From: Myxococcaceae bacterium
GTDB lineage: Bacteria; Myxococcota; Myxococcia; Myxococcales; Myxococcaceae
Direction: 5' to 3'
Length of the DNA: 59,063 nucleotides
Assembly: GCA_025459425.1 (NCBI GenBank)
Contig: JALOQF010000010.1
Coordinates: 1-59,063 of the forward strand
Shown here: one piece after another, positions 1-12,730 of the stretch
Position numbering within the stretch: position 1 is the first letter of the stretch
How the letters are laid out: each line of letters begins with the position of its first letter
Program-made: the position numbers and the translations under genes
The notes under the pieces: generated by a model
Told to the model about the DNA's origin: nothing
The model's database searches: none
The model's input: the letters and a program-made list of their open reading frames with translations, nothing else

Positions 1-192
1 AGCCGCAAAGAGCTCATCGCGGCCTCGCACACCACAGAGGAGATCGCCCGCTACGTGACGGCCGACTCGCTGGCCTACCTCACCGAGCAGGGCCTGGTGA
101 CGGCGGCCGGTGACGCGACGGGGCGCTCGTTCTGCACGGCCTGCTTCACCGGCAAGTACCTCACGCCGCTGGCAGCCGGCCCGCCCCCGTGA
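1..192 (+). CDS. purF: Amidophosphoribosyltransferase, C-terminal end (partial)
   Basis: The window opens inside this gene; only the last 63 codons are present, ending at TGA 190-192. The visible tail starts SRKELIAASHTTEEIARYV and later contains ADSLAYL and FCTACFTGKY. This is the conserved C-terminus of glutamine PRPP amidotransferase, the first committed enzyme of purine synthesis. The N-terminal Ntn glutaminase and PRPP-binding domains lie outside the window. The next gene starts within its last codons (GTGA overlap), so the two are probably translationally coupled. Confidence 0.9.
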   Translation, partial: SRKELIAASHTTEEIARYVTADSLAYLTEQGLVTAAGDATGRSFCTACFTGKYLTPLAAGPPP

Positions 193-746
193 CCTCGGTG
201 CTGCAGTGGGCGCTGTGGGCGGTGCTCTTCACGCTCGCGATGAGCGCGGTGGCGAAGGCCGTTCGCCGGCAGTCGGCCGCGTACACGGGCCAGGACGTGC
301 GCCACGGCACGGTGGTGTTGGTGACGGGCCTCGTGACGGGCCTGCCGTTCCTCGCCGGTGCGGTGGCCGCCGCCGTCTTCGCCGACAAAGACCGCTGGGT
401 CAGCCTCGTCTTCCTCGCCTTCTCGTCGTTGGGCGCGTACCTCGTGTGGGAATGGCGGATCGTCCGCTTCCGCGTCGTCCCCGAGGGCTTCGAGTACCGC
501 ACCCTGCTGAAGGGCCCGGGCACGGCCCGCTGGGCCGACCTCGTCGCCGCGGACTACTCGCCGTCGATGAAGTGGTTCACCGTGACGTTGCGCGACGGCC
601 AGGTGCTCCGCGTCTCGGTGATGTTGCTGGGCCTCGAGCCCTTCATCGCGACGCTGGTGGCGCACGCCGGGCACACCATCGCTCCGGGCGCGCGGGCGAC
701 CTTCGAGGCCACGGCGAGCGGGCAGCGGCCCTCCATCTGGGAATGA
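189..746 (+). CDS. Membrane protein with possible PH-like C-terminal domain
   Basis: This gene codes for 185 residues from a GTG that overlaps the purF stop codon as GTGA. The first 20 residues form one hydrophobic segment. Two further membrane segments lie near residues 42-65 and 70-88. After them comes a soluble part with alternating beta strands (RIVRFRVVPEGFEYRTLL, WADLVAADYSP, WFTVTLRDGQVLRVSV), which resembles the PH-like fold often attached to short membrane anchors. This family assignment is inference from the strand pattern. The coupling to purF looks like position rather than shared function. I do not recognise a specific family. Confidence 0.7.
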   Translation: MTSVLQWALWAVLFTLAMSAVAKAVRRQSAAYTGQDVRHGTVVLVTGLVTGLPFLAGAVAAAVFADKDRWVSLVFLAFSSLGAYLVWEWRIVRFRVVPEGFEYRTLLKGPGTARWADLVAADYSPSMKWFTVTLRDGQVLRVSVMLLGLEPFIATLVAHAGHTIAPGARATFEATASGQRPSIWE

Positions 747-749
747 CGC

Positions 750-2020
<1,271 letters not shown>

Positions 2021-2024
<4 letters not shown>

Positions 2025-3424
2025 GCGGCGCTCCGCAGCGCCCCACCGAAGGCCGCGCGTCGCACGCGGGCCGCCAGCTCCGAGGGCGTGAGCGAGCCCT
2101 TGACGAAGATCTGCGCCTCGGCGCCGAGCAGCCGCTCCCGCTCCACCCCCTGGGGGTTGGTGGCCGAGAAGACGAGCACGGGCACGCGCGCGCCACCTGG
2201 CAACTGCCGCAGCTTCTGGAGCAGCTCGTAGCCATCGAGCTCGGGCATCATGAGATCGAGCACCAGCACGTCGGGCACGCGGGCCATGATGGCCTCGAGC
2301 GCGCGCTGGCCGTTCGACGCCTGCCGAACCGCGATGCCCTGCGACTCGAGGACACGGGCGAGCATCACGCGGGTGGCGTCGTCGTCTTCGGCCACCACCA
2401 CGTCGAGGCGCGGGGCGGGCGGCTCGAGGGTGGCCAAGACCCCGTTCGACGACGGGAGCGGAAAGCGCACGACGAAGCAGGTGCCCGTCGTGGTGCGCGC
2501 GTCGAGCTCGACCGACCCGCCCATCGCCTCGCACCAGCGCTTCACCAGCGCGAGCCCGAGGCCGGTCCCCGCGTGCTGCCGCGAGGTGGACGAATCGGCC
2601 TGCTGAAACGGCTCGAAGAGGCGGTCGCGGTGCGCGGGGGAGATACCCTCGCCCGTGTCGCGGACCTCGAGCCGGCACCACGCGCCGTCCCGCTGGGCCG
2701 TCACCTCGATGCGGCCTCGCCGCGGGGTGAACTTGATGGCGTTGCCCACCAGGTTGACGAGCACCTGCTTGACGCGCATCGGGTCACCGAGGGCCTTGAG
2801 GCCCGGGGCACAGTCGGCCGACACGACGAGCTCCTTCTTCAGCGCGAGGCCCTCGACGAGCGCGACGACCTCGCCCACCACCTCGCCGATGGCCACCGGC
2901 TCGCGGCTGAACGTGAGCTTCCCGGCGTCGGCCTTCGAGTAGTCGAGCACGTCGGTGATGAGCGTCATGAGGTGCTGCGCGGCGGCCCGCGCGTCACCGA
3001 GGTACTCGGCCTGGGTGGGGTTGACGGGGCCAGCCGAGCCGTCGCTCACCAGCTCGGTGAAGCCGATGATGGCGTGCAACGGCGTGCGCAGCTCGTGCGA
3101 GACGGTGGCGAGGAACGACGAGCGACTCGCGCGGGCCTGCTCGACGGCCTCTTCGAGCGTCGCCGCGCACGCCTTCCACGACTCCACCCGGCCCCGCTCG
3201 GCGACCAGCTCCGACTCGAGGGCCTCGAGGCGCCGGCCGAGGACCTCGCCCTGCCGCTGCGCCACCTCGCGCTCCTTCGCCAGCCGCGACTCGACCCGCA
3301 CCAGGGCCACGGCCGCGATGCCCATCACCACGAGGGCCGTCACCAGCGCAGCGGTCGAGCCGAGGTGGGCCATCGCCCAGATGAGCGGTGCGCCTCCCAC
3401 CACGCTGGCCCAGACCCCTCGCAT
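2021..3424 (-). CDS. Membrane-bound hybrid histidine kinase with C-terminal receiver
   Basis: This gene codes for 467 residues. Residues 8-43 are hydrophobic and probably form one or two membrane helices with no sizeable periplasmic sensor. A coiled coil (about 45-100) leads to the HisKA box FLATVSHELRTPLH with His110. The HATPase domain has the N-box NLVGNAIKF, DTGEGISP and GTGLGLALV. A receiver occupies the last 120 residues (VVVAEDDDATR, VLVLDLMMPELDGYE, Lys in FVKGS). The 3' end overlaps the next kinase gene by four bases, so both are made from one message. In myxobacteria such orphan hybrid pairs commonly form phosphorelays; that role is inference here. Confidence 0.88.
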
Positions 3425-3588
3425 CAGCCCCGCATCAGCATGCCGGGTGCCAAGCGTGGTGGTGCGGAAGACCTCGCCGCGGGGTGGGTCATCGGCCGCG
3501 CTGGGGTGTCAGAAGACACCGGGCGCGGCGCGAAGGGGGCCGGGGCGAGAAAGACCTCGTCGAAGCGGGCCGGACGCGGGTCGGGCGT

Positions 3589-3613
3589 TCACCCGGCAGG
3601 AAGCGCCGGGTGA
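3589..3613 (-). terminator. Hairpin downstream of gyrA, possible terminator
   Basis: A perfect 9-bp stem (TCACCCGGC / GCCGGGTGA) with a 7-base loop begins 14 bases after the gyrA stop codon on the minus strand. No U-run follows, so intrinsic termination is uncertain. It may instead be a processing or attenuation hairpin before the kinase pair. Confidence 0.35.
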
Positions 3614-3626
3614 GGCCCTTTCGGAC

Positions 3627-6386
<2,760 letters not shown>

Positions 6387-6495
6387 GTCGTGGTGGCCGC
6401 ACCGGGAAGGCCGTATCGGCGGCGGGCGGCGAAACCACCTCACCTACCTGCGCGACGGGCCTGTTGCAACGAGTCTCGGGGGCCTTCCGAGGACC

Positions 6496-6512
6496 ATTTT
6501 GCGCAGCAAAAT
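6496..6512. repeat. AT-rich inverted repeat between lipoprotein gene and gyrA
   Basis: The arms ATTTTGC and GCAAAAT are separated by 3 bases in an otherwise very GC-rich gap. The repeat lies 8 bases after the stop of the upstream lipoprotein gene and 110 bases before gyrA on the minus strand. It could be a short terminator for the former or a protein-binding site in the gyrA promoter region; the sequence does not decide. Confidence 0.4.
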
Positions 6513-6519
6513 CAGACCG

Positions 6520-7167
6520 TTACTCAGCACCGCCGGGACAACACCCGATGCCGCCGTCGGGCAAACAACACCGCGTGTCGTTTCCCAGGCACTGCACGTC
6601 GACTGGGGCGCGGCACTGGCCACCATCGAGGACGAAGGGACCCCCGCCTCCGAAGTCGACAGAACACCGGCCAGCGATGCAGGGGAAGACATTGCAGCAG
6701 TTGGCGCTCGTGGAACAGGTGTCGCCCAGGCCACCGCACATCACGACGGCCCCACCACCGGCCATGCCGCCGCTCGTACCACCTGCCGTCGCAGCGCCAC
6801 CGGCTGTCGGAGCCCCTCCGGCCGTCGCAGCGCCACCTGCCGTCGCAACGCCGCCTGCCGACGCCGCGCCACCGGCCGTCGCTACGCCGCCTGCCGCTGC
6901 AACACCACCGGCCGTCGCAGCGCCACCTGCCGTCGCAACGCCACCGGCCATCGCCGCACCACCCGCCGTCACGGCGCTCCCGCCACCGGGTCCGCCCGCT
7001 TGCGCGCCGCCAGCGATGGGGGCTCCGCCGGCCGATCCCTCCGCACCACCATCGATGAGCAGGGACTGCAGCTCGCCGTACGACGCATCGAGCAGCCCAC
7101 AGTTGCAGCCGGGTGACGCGATGGCGAAGGCCGCGAGCGCGGCGCCGATGCCCCAGGAGGCCCTCAT
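6520..7167 (-). CDS. Putative lipoprotein with GGAATA hexad repeats and Cys-rich C-terminus
   Basis: This gene codes for 215 residues. A hydrophobic N-terminus ends at SPGC21, a non-canonical lipobox, so lipidation is likely but not certain. Residues 69-130 are about ten near-identical hexapeptides (GGAATA, GGVATA variants). The C-terminal 75 residues hold twelve cysteines, including CSTSANCCNVFPC, RCC and GCC, spaced like the disulfide-rich dickkopf-like modules common in myxobacterial surface proteins. A cell-surface display module on a flexible stalk is the simplest reading. Its function is unknown. The start ATG 7167 gives a clean signal sequence; further upstream the reading frame is not protein-like. 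Confidence 0.75.
   Translation of the reverse strand: MRASWGIGAALAAFAIASPGCNCGLLDASYGELQSLLIDGGAEGSAGGAPIAGGAQAGGPGGGSAVTAGGAAMAGGVATAGGAATAGGVAAAGGVATAGGAASAGGVATAGGAATAGGAPTAGGAATAGGTSGGMAGGGAVVMCGGLGDTCSTSANCCNVFPCIAGRCSVDFGGGGPFVLDGGQCRAPVDVQCLGNDTRCCLPDGGIGCCPGGAE
6778..6963. repeat. 18-bp tandem repeat array inside the lipoprotein gene
   Basis: About ten tandem copies of an 18-base unit encode the GG-x-x-x-A hexads at residues 69-130. Because the unit is a multiple of three, gain or loss of copies would change stalk length without shifting the frame. Confidence 0.8.
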
Positions 7168-7216
7168 GCTGTCAGAAGACCACGGTCTCCGGGCGCGCGG
7201 AAGGGCCGGACGTCCC

Positions 7217-7696
7217 TCAGAAGCGCGCCTGGAGCACGACGGCCCCGCCGCCGGGGACGACGACCGGGGTGAGCGCCACGGGCTGGTGGCTGACCCCCTC
7301 GACGACGAGCCAGACGATCGACCCCACGACGAGCGCGCTCCCCATGGCGACCAGGGCAGTGCCCAGCAGCGCCTCGACCGAGCCGCGCTGGTGGCTCCGT
7401 TCACCGGCCTCGAGCAGCCGGAGTCGCTCGGCCATGCGCTGGGCGGGTGTCAGGCTCACGTACTTGTTGTCGGGACCCGGCGCCGGGTCGACGAGGAGCC
7501 GCGCGTCGGCGACGTACCCCTCGAGCTCACGCGTCCTGGCGCCCGCCTCCGAGAGCTGCCAGGCCCCAAGCCCGACCCCGACGAGGCCCACGAGGCCGAC
7601 GATCGCCGGCTCGAGGTTGAAGCGCGCGCGCGGCGCAACCGGGGTCGCCCCCGACGCGATGGCCACTGCCAGCAGAAACGCCGTCACGCCAGTCAC
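7217..7696 (-). CDS. Putative membrane protein
   Basis: This gene codes for 159 residues. The N-terminus (MTGVTAFLLAVAIASG) resembles a signal peptide. It is followed by a hydrophobic segment (about 30-46), a charged middle containing LTPAQRMAERLRLLEAGERS, and a second membrane segment (about 110-133). Two helices flanking a polar loop are visible. I do not recognise the family. It lies 49 bases upstream of the Cys-rich lipoprotein gene and 49 bases downstream of the TerB-like gene on the same strand, so it may be cotranscribed. Confidence 0.65.
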   Translation of the reverse strand: MTGVTAFLLAVAIASGATPVAPRARFNLEPAIVGLVGLVGVGLGAWQLSEAGARTRELEGYVADARLLVDPAPGPDNKYVSLTPAQRMAERLRLLEAGERSHQRGSVEALLGTALVAMGSALVVGSIVWLVVEGVSHQPVALTPVVVPGGGAVVLQARF

Positions 7697-7745
7697 CTTC
7701 GCCTTCGTCGGGCCCGGCTCCGGCCCGCCTGCAGGTGACGAACCG

Positions 7746-8315
7746 TCACTTCGTGAACGCCTGCTCGAGCTTCTCGAGCACCCGCTTCTCGGCGGCCGAC
7801 ACGGCGAAGCCGGCGCCCAACAGTCCGCCCGAGGCCTCGGCGACGAGCCGGGCGCGACCGAGCACCTCGTTCTTCAGCAGCTCGCGATCTTCAGGCTTCA
7901 TCTTCTTCACCAGCTCACCGACGTAGTCGGCCCACAGCTGGTGCCACGACAGCTCGGGCTTCTCGTCGAGCCAGCGGGCCAGCAGCAGCGCGCCTTCGGA
8001 GCCGCTCGAGATGCCAACGTTCTCGGCCTGCTGCAGCACGACGCGGCGCTCCTTGTCGTCGACCTTCCCATCGGCCCAGGCGACCTCGACGAGGGGGAAC
8101 ATCGACATCACCAGCACCGCGGCGCCGCCCAGCTTCAGGTTCGCCAGCGCGTCGAGCACCACCGGGTTGCTGATGCCGGTGAGGCGAACGATCTCGTCCT
8201 TCGTCGCGGCGCGCGCCTGCTGGTCCTTCAGCTTCTGGAGGGCGGCGTCGTTCTGCTGCTTGAAGAACTGATCTTCGAGGGCTTTGCGGCGGTCGTCGAA
8301 CGCGTCGGAAGACAT
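7746..8315 (-). CDS. TerB-like domain protein
   Basis: This gene codes for 189 residues from ATG 8315. The first 70 residues are highly charged and helical (KALEDQFFKQQNDAALQ). Residues about 80-189 look like a TerB-type all-helical domain: the helix LVEVAWADGKVDDKERRVV carries the acidic D...D/E residues typical of that fold, and a second helix pair follows. TerB domains bind metal or membrane and are linked to tellurite resistance and phage defence, but many stand-alone copies have no known role. No tellurite genes are nearby. The domain call is by motif only. Confidence 0.6.
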   Translation of the reverse strand: MSSDAFDDRRKALEDQFFKQQNDAALQKLKDQQARAATKDEIVRLTGISNPVVLDALANLKLGGAAVLVMSMFPLVEVAWADGKVDDKERRVVLQQAENVGISSGSEGALLLARWLDEKPELSWHQLWADYVGELVKKMKPEDRELLKNEVLGRARLVAEASGGLLGAGFAVSAAEKRVLEKLEQAFTK

Positions 8316-8357
8316 AGGAGGCCTTTTTTCAAACGCCGTGGGGCGATTCAAGGCTCG

Positions 8358-8747
8358 TCAGCGAGCCTTCTTCTTCACGTCGACGGTGGCGGCCCGGAGC
8401 CAGAAGCGCAGGTCATCGGTGAGCCCACCCTTCTCGACGGCGGTCTCGACCGAGGTCGACAGGCCCAGGGCGAAGCGGGGGCGCTCTTCCTGCTCTCGCA
8501 GCACCCGCACGAGCTCACGCTGCAGCGCGGCGGGCACCAGGGTGACGTCGGGCACGTAGACGGTGCCGCGGGCGCCTTTCAGCGCGCGGGCCACCTGCGC
8601 GGGCTCCTTCACCTCGACGAAGGGCTCGCCCGGGAGCGCCTGGGCCGCGGTGATGGCGAAGGCGCGGCGGTCGGCCTCGGCGCCCCCGGTGAGGAGCATC
8701 GAGGCGCGGTTCTTCTTGAGCTGCTCCGGCGAATACGACGTGTCCAT
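8358..8747 (-). CDS. Degenerate NtrC-type AAA+ mini-protein
   Basis: This gene codes for 129 residues with an AAGGAG ribosome site six bases before ATG 8747. The order of motifs follows sigma-54 activators: RGTVYVPDVTLVP aligns with the Walker B block GTLFLDEI; LQRELVRVLREQE with LQxxLLRVLQE; and FALGLSTSVETAVEKGG then LTDDLRFWLR with the sensor I and REDLYYRL blocks. The Walker A loop and the GAFTGA sigma-54 contact loop are missing, and the Walker B acidic pair is replaced by Pro-Asp. It should not hydrolyse ATP or activate transcription. A dominant-negative or scaffold role is inference. It sits 10 bases downstream of the cyclase gene. Confidence 0.55.
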   Translation of the reverse strand: MDTSYSPEQLKKNRASMLLTGGAEADRRAFAITAAQALPGEPFVEVKEPAQVARALKGARGTVYVPDVTLVPAALQRELVRVLREQEERPRFALGLSTSVETAVEKGGLTDDLRFWLRAATVDVKKKAR

Positions 8748-8757
8748 GTCGACTCCT

Positions 8758-10299
8758 TCAGAAGCGGCGCTGGGCCTCGAGCGACTCGTTGAGCGACTTC
8801 GTCACCTTGAAGAGCGGTACCGGCGCGGTCCGGCCCTTCACGCGCACGGGCGGCAGCTCTTCCAGCGGCCCGTAGCCGCGCAGCACCTCGGCGGTCCCGC
8901 CGCCGACGAGAATCTCTCCGGGGCCGGCCAGGGCGCACAGGCGCGAGGCGACGTTCACGGTGTCACCGATGCACGTGTACTCGGTGCGCCGCGTGCTCCC
9001 GATGCTGCCCGCGACGACGGGGCCGGTGTTGAGGCCGAGGCCGAGGTCGAGCCGCTCCGCGGGGGGACGCTGGGCGTTCCGCTCCTGCACCTCGGCCATC
9101 ATCTGCAGCGCCGCCGACACCGCCGACTCGACGTCGTCGGCGTGCCGAACTGGCGCCCCCCAGACGGCCATCAGCCCATCACCGAGGAACTTGTCGAGCG
9201 TGCCGCCCCACGAGAGCACCACGTCGGCCAGGCGCCCCAGCACGTCGTTGAGCCGCGCCATCACCTCTTCGGGCGGCAGCGTCTCGGCGAAGCCGGTGAA
9301 GTTGCGAATGTCGGCGAAGAGCACCGTCACCACGCGCTTCTCGCCCGACAGCGCCACGTCACCCGTGCGCAGCACCTCTTCGACCACCGCGTCCGAGGTG
9401 TAGCGGGCGAAGAGCCGGCGCATGCGCTCGGTCTGGGTGGTGCGCCGCAGCACCGTCTCGACGCGGGCGGCGAGCTCCTCCATCGAGGCGCCCTTGTGCA
9501 CGTAGTCGTCGGCGCCGGCCTTCAGCAGGCCCACCTTCTGCGTCTCGGCGTCGTTCGCCGTGAGGATGAGCACGGGCAGCTCGTGCCGGGGCCCTCCCTT
9601 GATGCGCCGGCACAGCTCCGCGCCGTCGAGCCCGGGCATGTCGAGATCGGTCAGCACGAGGTCGGGCTTGACCACGTCGAGCTGCTCGAGCGCGAGGAAC
9701 GGGTCGTTGAAGACCGCCACCTCGTAGCCGTGCGCGGTGAGGCCCTCTTCGACCAGCGAACAGGCGAGCTCCGAGTCGTCCACCACCAGCACCCGGCGGC
9801 CGTTCTGCACCGCGCGGACGTCGGAGCCCGAGCTGCGCCTCGGCGCGTCGGGCCCGGCGCTCATGCGCTGCTGGAGCCCCAGGGCCTCGTAGACCTGCTG
9901 GTGGGTGCAGGCCCCGACCTCGATGAGCAGCTCGCCGAGCCGGCGCCCGTCGCGCTTCTGCTTCTCGAGCACGTGCTGGAGCGCCCCCTCTTCCACGTAG
10001 CGAAGCCCGAGGAGGATTTCCCCGAGCGGCGGGCGGTCGAGCACCACCGTGTCGCCCCGCGCGATGGCGATGGACAGGGCGCGCTGCAGCTGCGGGCGGG
10101 TGAGGTACCCCAACGACAGGAGCGCCTCGCCCACGCGGGCGCCCGTGAGCGGCTGGAGCGCCAGCGCCTCCTGCACCTGGCCCTCGGTCACCAGGCCCAG
10201 CTCGATGAGGAGGTCGCCGAAGCGGCGGGTCGGGTCGATGCTCAACGCGCCCCCGATGTTAGCGCCCAATGCCTCCGTTGGAACCCCATGCGTGTCCAC
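8758..10299 (-). CDS. MshEN-like / receiver / class III adenylate cyclase fusion
   Basis: This gene codes for 513 residues if GTG 10299 is used; TTG codons at 10266 and 10242 are alternatives, so the start is uncertain. Four R/P-x-G-E/D-x-L half-motifs (about 26-49, 55-78, 91-114, 120-143) match the repeated 24-residue signature of MshEN domains, which in other proteins bind cyclic di-GMP. A receiver (about 168-290) has VDDS and phospho-acceptor Asp218 in [11 protein letters not shown]. The class III cyclase domain follows ([50 protein letters not shown]), with metal-binding Asp residues present. It probably makes cAMP in the cytosol under joint phosphorylation and nucleotide control. It lies 5 bases after the RMND1-like gene. 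Confidence 0.85.
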   Translation of the reverse strand: MDTHGVPTEALGANIGGALSIDPTRRFGDLLIELGLVTEGQVQEALALQPLTGARVGEALLSLGYLTRPQLQRALSIAIARGDTVVLDRPPLGEILLGLRYVEEGALQHVLEKQKRDGRRLGELLIEVGACTHQQVYEALGLQQRMSAGPDAPRRSSGSDVRAVQNGRRVLVVDDSELACSLVEEGLTAHGYEVAVFNDPFLALEQLDVVKPDLVLTDLDMPGLDGAELCRRIKGGPRHELPVLILTANDAETQKVGLLKAGADDYVHKGASMEELAARVETVLRRTTQTERMRRLFARYTSDAVVEEVLRTGDVALSGEKRVVTVLFADIRNFTGFAETLPPEEVMARLNDVLGRLADVVLSWGGTLDKFLGDGLMAVWGAPVRHADDVESAVSAALQMMAEVQERNAQRPPAERLDLGLGLNTGPVVAGSIGSTRRTEYTCIGDTVNVASRLCALAGPGEILVGGGTAEVLRGYGPLEELPPVRVKGRTAPVPLFKVTKSLNESLEAQRRF

Positions 10300-10304
10300 G
10301 CCGG

Positions 10305-11411
10305 TCAATGCCCCCGCACCTGGACGAGCGCCATGAGGATCTCGAGGAGGATCAGGACGACCACCATCAGCTCGAGGGTGAGGGAGCGATCGTGGTCCAC
10401 CTCGCCCTTGAGCAGCTGGTACGTCTGGAGCAGCAGCCGGTGCTTGCGCGAGACCTGCTCGGTCCAGTGCTTCACGCGGAGCTGCCCCACCGCGCTCTCG
10501 TAGACGCGGGCGAGGTACACGTCGCCGACGATCTTGAGGGCGTTCTCGACGCGCTCGATGAACTCCGAGAGCTCGATGAGCGTCTGCATGAGCTCGCGCA
10601 GCACCTTGCGGTACGGGCTGTAGAGAATCGAGCCCCTGTTCAGATCGATGCCGTCGTAGACACGGGTGAGCTCGGCATCGAGCACCGAGTCGTAGTACCG
10701 CAGCTCGAGCAGCTGGGCGTTCGCGATCTCGAGCAGGTCGACGATGTCCTCGCTCCCCGACGGCTCGTAGAGGAACGTCGCGTTCCACTCGCAGAGGGCG
10801 AGGTCGTTCGTGGTGTAGCTGTGGTGGTGCTCGAGCACCTCACGCGACTCGCGCGGCGAGAGCGGCCCGTCGGCGGTCTCTCCGAGGAGGAGCTTGGCCA
10901 GCGCGGGCTCGGCGAGCACCTCGTCGGCCGTCACGGCGCGGTCGAAGGCCTTCACGAAGAGCACCGTGTACTCCTCGTGCTGATCCCACAGGTGGGGCTT
11001 CTCGAAGGCCGGCTCGAGCTGGGTGCGCAGGCGGGCGATCTCGTCGCGGGCGAGCGCGTCGATGGCGCGGGAGTCGTAGAGCTCGTCGGCCAGCGGCGTC
11101 ACCTCGGCGAGCGTCTGGCCCGGTTCCAGCGGCACCCGCAGGGCGATGCCGAGGCAGCCGTGGTCGAAGAGGCGAAGGCCCAGCTGCACGTCGCGGACGC
11201 GCCCGAGCACCTCGAGCTGCCGGGCGCCGAGATCGGCCGCCAGCGGCGCGTTCGACAGCTGCACGTAGGCGCTGCCGGCGCGCGAGAAGCCCACCCGCCG
11301 CACGCCCGAGCCGGCGCGCGAGAGGAGCTCACGCGCCTTCTCGAGGTGAATCGAGTCGGCCACGTCGAAGAAGCGGTAGCAGATGGCCGAAGCGTCGGTG
11401 AGGCGCAGCAC
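10305..11411 (-). CDS. RMND1/DUF155 family membrane-anchored protein
   Basis: This gene codes for 368 residues from GTG 11411; a longer reading would run into the DTW gene. The protein has a long helical body with conserved-looking stretches ([45 protein letters not shown]) and ends in a single hydrophobic segment ([16 protein letters not shown]). This is the layout of the RMD1/Sif2/RMND1 (DUF155) family. Eukaryotic members support mitochondrial translation; the bacterial function is not established. The tail anchor would place the body in the cytosol. Confidence 0.75.
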   Translation of the reverse strand: MLRLTDASAICYRFFDVADSIHLEKARELLSRAGSGVRRVGFSRAGSAYVQLSNAPLAADLGARQLEVLGRVRDVQLGLRLFDHGCLGIALRVPLEPGQTLAEVTPLADELYDSRAIDALARDEIARLRTQLEPAFEKPHLWDQHEEYTVLFVKAFDRAVTADEVLAEPALAKLLLGETADGPLSPRESREVLEHHHSYTTNDLALCEWNATFLYEPSGSEDIVDLLEIANAQLLELRYYDSVLDAELTRVYDGIDLNRGSILYSPYRKVLRELMQTLIELSEFIERVENALKIVGDVYLARVYESAVGQLRVKHWTEQVSRKHRLLLQTYQLLKGEVDHDRSLTLELMVVVLILLEILMALVQVRGH

Positions 11412-11454
11412 GGTGAGCGAGTGTAGCCAAGCTCCGGCGCGTGTCCGACTTTCG

Positions 11455-12078
11455 TCATGAGAGCGGGCGCCAGAACGTGCGCTCGAAGGCCTCGCGCTTC
11501 TGCTCGTAGACACCGCGGGCCTTGAGCACCCGCTCGACGAAGTCTGCGTGGAGGCGCAGCAGCGGCTCGGCCACCTGGGGGCCCTCGAGCCGGCCCAGGG
11601 CCTCGGCGAGCGCCTCGAGCGTCGAGCGCCCCTCGTCGAAGGTGGTGTCGCGCAGCCGCAGCACGCGCGCCGGCGGCGTGTCGAGCTGGAGCCGCGGCAG
11701 GCCGTGCAGGCGCGGGAGCTTCGTCACCATGCGCCGCGTCTGCCGCCAGGTGCCGTCGATGACGACCAGCGTCGAGAGCTGCCCGGGCCAGGGAGCCGGC
11801 GCCTCGGAGGGAAACAGCATGGCCGCCCCCTCGAGGTCGGGGAGCCGGGCGTTCACCCCGGCGGGGTCGTCGTCGAAGTCGACGAACTCCAGGTTCGGCA
11901 GCGCGAGCCCCGCCACGCGCGCGGTGCCGGTCGACTTCCACGACTCGCGCTCGTGGCGCACCATCAGCACCTTCGTGCGCGTCGACACCGTGGGCAGGTG
12001 GGGGCAGATGCAGAACTCGGTGCGGATCCAGCAGCGCTGGCAGCGGCCGGGGAGATCGCTGGAAGTTCGGGAGCGCAT
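11455..12078 (-). CDS. DTW-domain tRNA-uridine aminocarboxypropyltransferase
   Basis: This gene codes for 207 residues from ATG 12078; an upstream TTG at 12120 would add 14 residues without conserved sequence. The N-terminus has a CxxC...CxC cluster (RCQRCWIRTEFCIC) that probably binds zinc. The family signature DGTWRQTRRM is present, close to the canonical D-T-W motif. Members transfer the aminocarboxypropyl group of SAM to uridine (acp3U) in tRNA. The gene is divergent from lspA. Confidence 0.88.
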   Translation of the reverse strand: MRSRTSSDLPGRCQRCWIRTEFCICPHLPTVSTRTKVLMVRHERESWKSTGTARVAGLALPNLEFVDFDDDPAGVNARLPDLEGAAMLFPSEAPAPWPGQLSTLVVIDGTWRQTRRMVTKLPRLHGLPRLQLDTPPARVLRLRDTTFDEGRSTLEALAEALGRLEGPQVAEPLLRLHADFVERVLKARGVYEQKREAFERTFWRPLS

Positions 12079-12172
12079 CGCGGAGGCGTGGTGTTTCTCC
12101 AATCGCGGCTCCCCGCGCAACGGACTGCTTGCCGGTTGCGCGCCGCGGGCACCGGTGGCAAGGCGCCGGGCC

Positions 12173-12730
12173 GTGTCCTACGCCCGCCGCTTCGTCCTCT
12201 TCGGCTTCGTCACGCTGGTGTCGATCGCCCTCGACCAGTGGACCAAGGCCCTCGCCATCGCGGCGTTCAAGGGCAAGCCCACGCTCACGTACCTGGGTGA
12301 TGTCTTCCGCTTCCAGTACGCCACCAACGAAGGCGCCTTCCTCTCGCTCGGCGGCAACCTGCCCGAGGCGGCGCGCTTCTGGCTGCTGACGGTGGGCGTC
12401 GGGGGCCTCTTGCTGGCCATCACCGTGCACGCGCTGCGCAACCCCGTCGACTCGGCCCACCTCACCGGCTACGCCCTCATCGTCTCGGGCGGCTTCTCGA
12501 ACTGGATCGACCGCGCCCGCTTCGGCGGCGTGGTGGTCGACTTCATGAACATGGGCCTGGGCTCGCTGCGCACCGGCGTCTTCAACGTGGCCGATCTCGC
12601 GATTCTCGGCGGCATCGGGGTGCTCCTCATCGCCGGGTGGCGGCTCGACAAACAGAAAGCCCGCCTGACTCACCCACCGGTGGCGAGCGACCCCCCCCCC
12701 GCGCCAGAAACCCCTCGTCAGGACGGCTGA
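12173..12730 (+). CDS. lspA: Lipoprotein signal peptidase (signal peptidase II)
   Basis: This gene codes for 185 residues of an inner-membrane aspartic protease that cleaves prolipoproteins before the lipidated cysteine. Four hydrophobic segments are visible. The conserved blocks are ALDQWTKALA near the N-terminus and the catalytic pair in GGFSNWIDRARFGGVVVDF and VFNVADLAI; the two active Asp residues are those of VVVDF and NVADLA. The C-terminus is Pro-rich and not conserved. GTG 12173 is chosen from the position of the first helix; GTG 12155 is an alternative. Many predicted substrates lie in this window. Confidence 0.93.
   Translation: MSYARRFVLFGFVTLVSIALDQWTKALAIAAFKGKPTLTYLGDVFRFQYATNEGAFLSLGGNLPEAARFWLLTVGVGGLLLAITVHALRNPVDSAHLTGYALIVSGGFSNWIDRARFGGVVVDFMNMGLGSLRTGVFNVADLAILGGIGVLLIAGWRLDKQKARLTHPPVASDPPPAPETPRQDG

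Noticed and set aside
6464-7738. Long Pro/Ala-rich reading frame on the plus strand
   Set aside because: It is the reverse frame of the lipoprotein repeat array and its neighbour; GC-rich repeats on one strand create open frames on the other. The minus-strand gene has a signal sequence and ordered cysteines.
10305-11513. Longer start (11513) for the DUF155 gene
   Set aside because: It would overlap the DTW gene by 59 bases and adds Arg/Ser-rich sequence with no family pattern. GTG 11411 fits the expected N-terminus.
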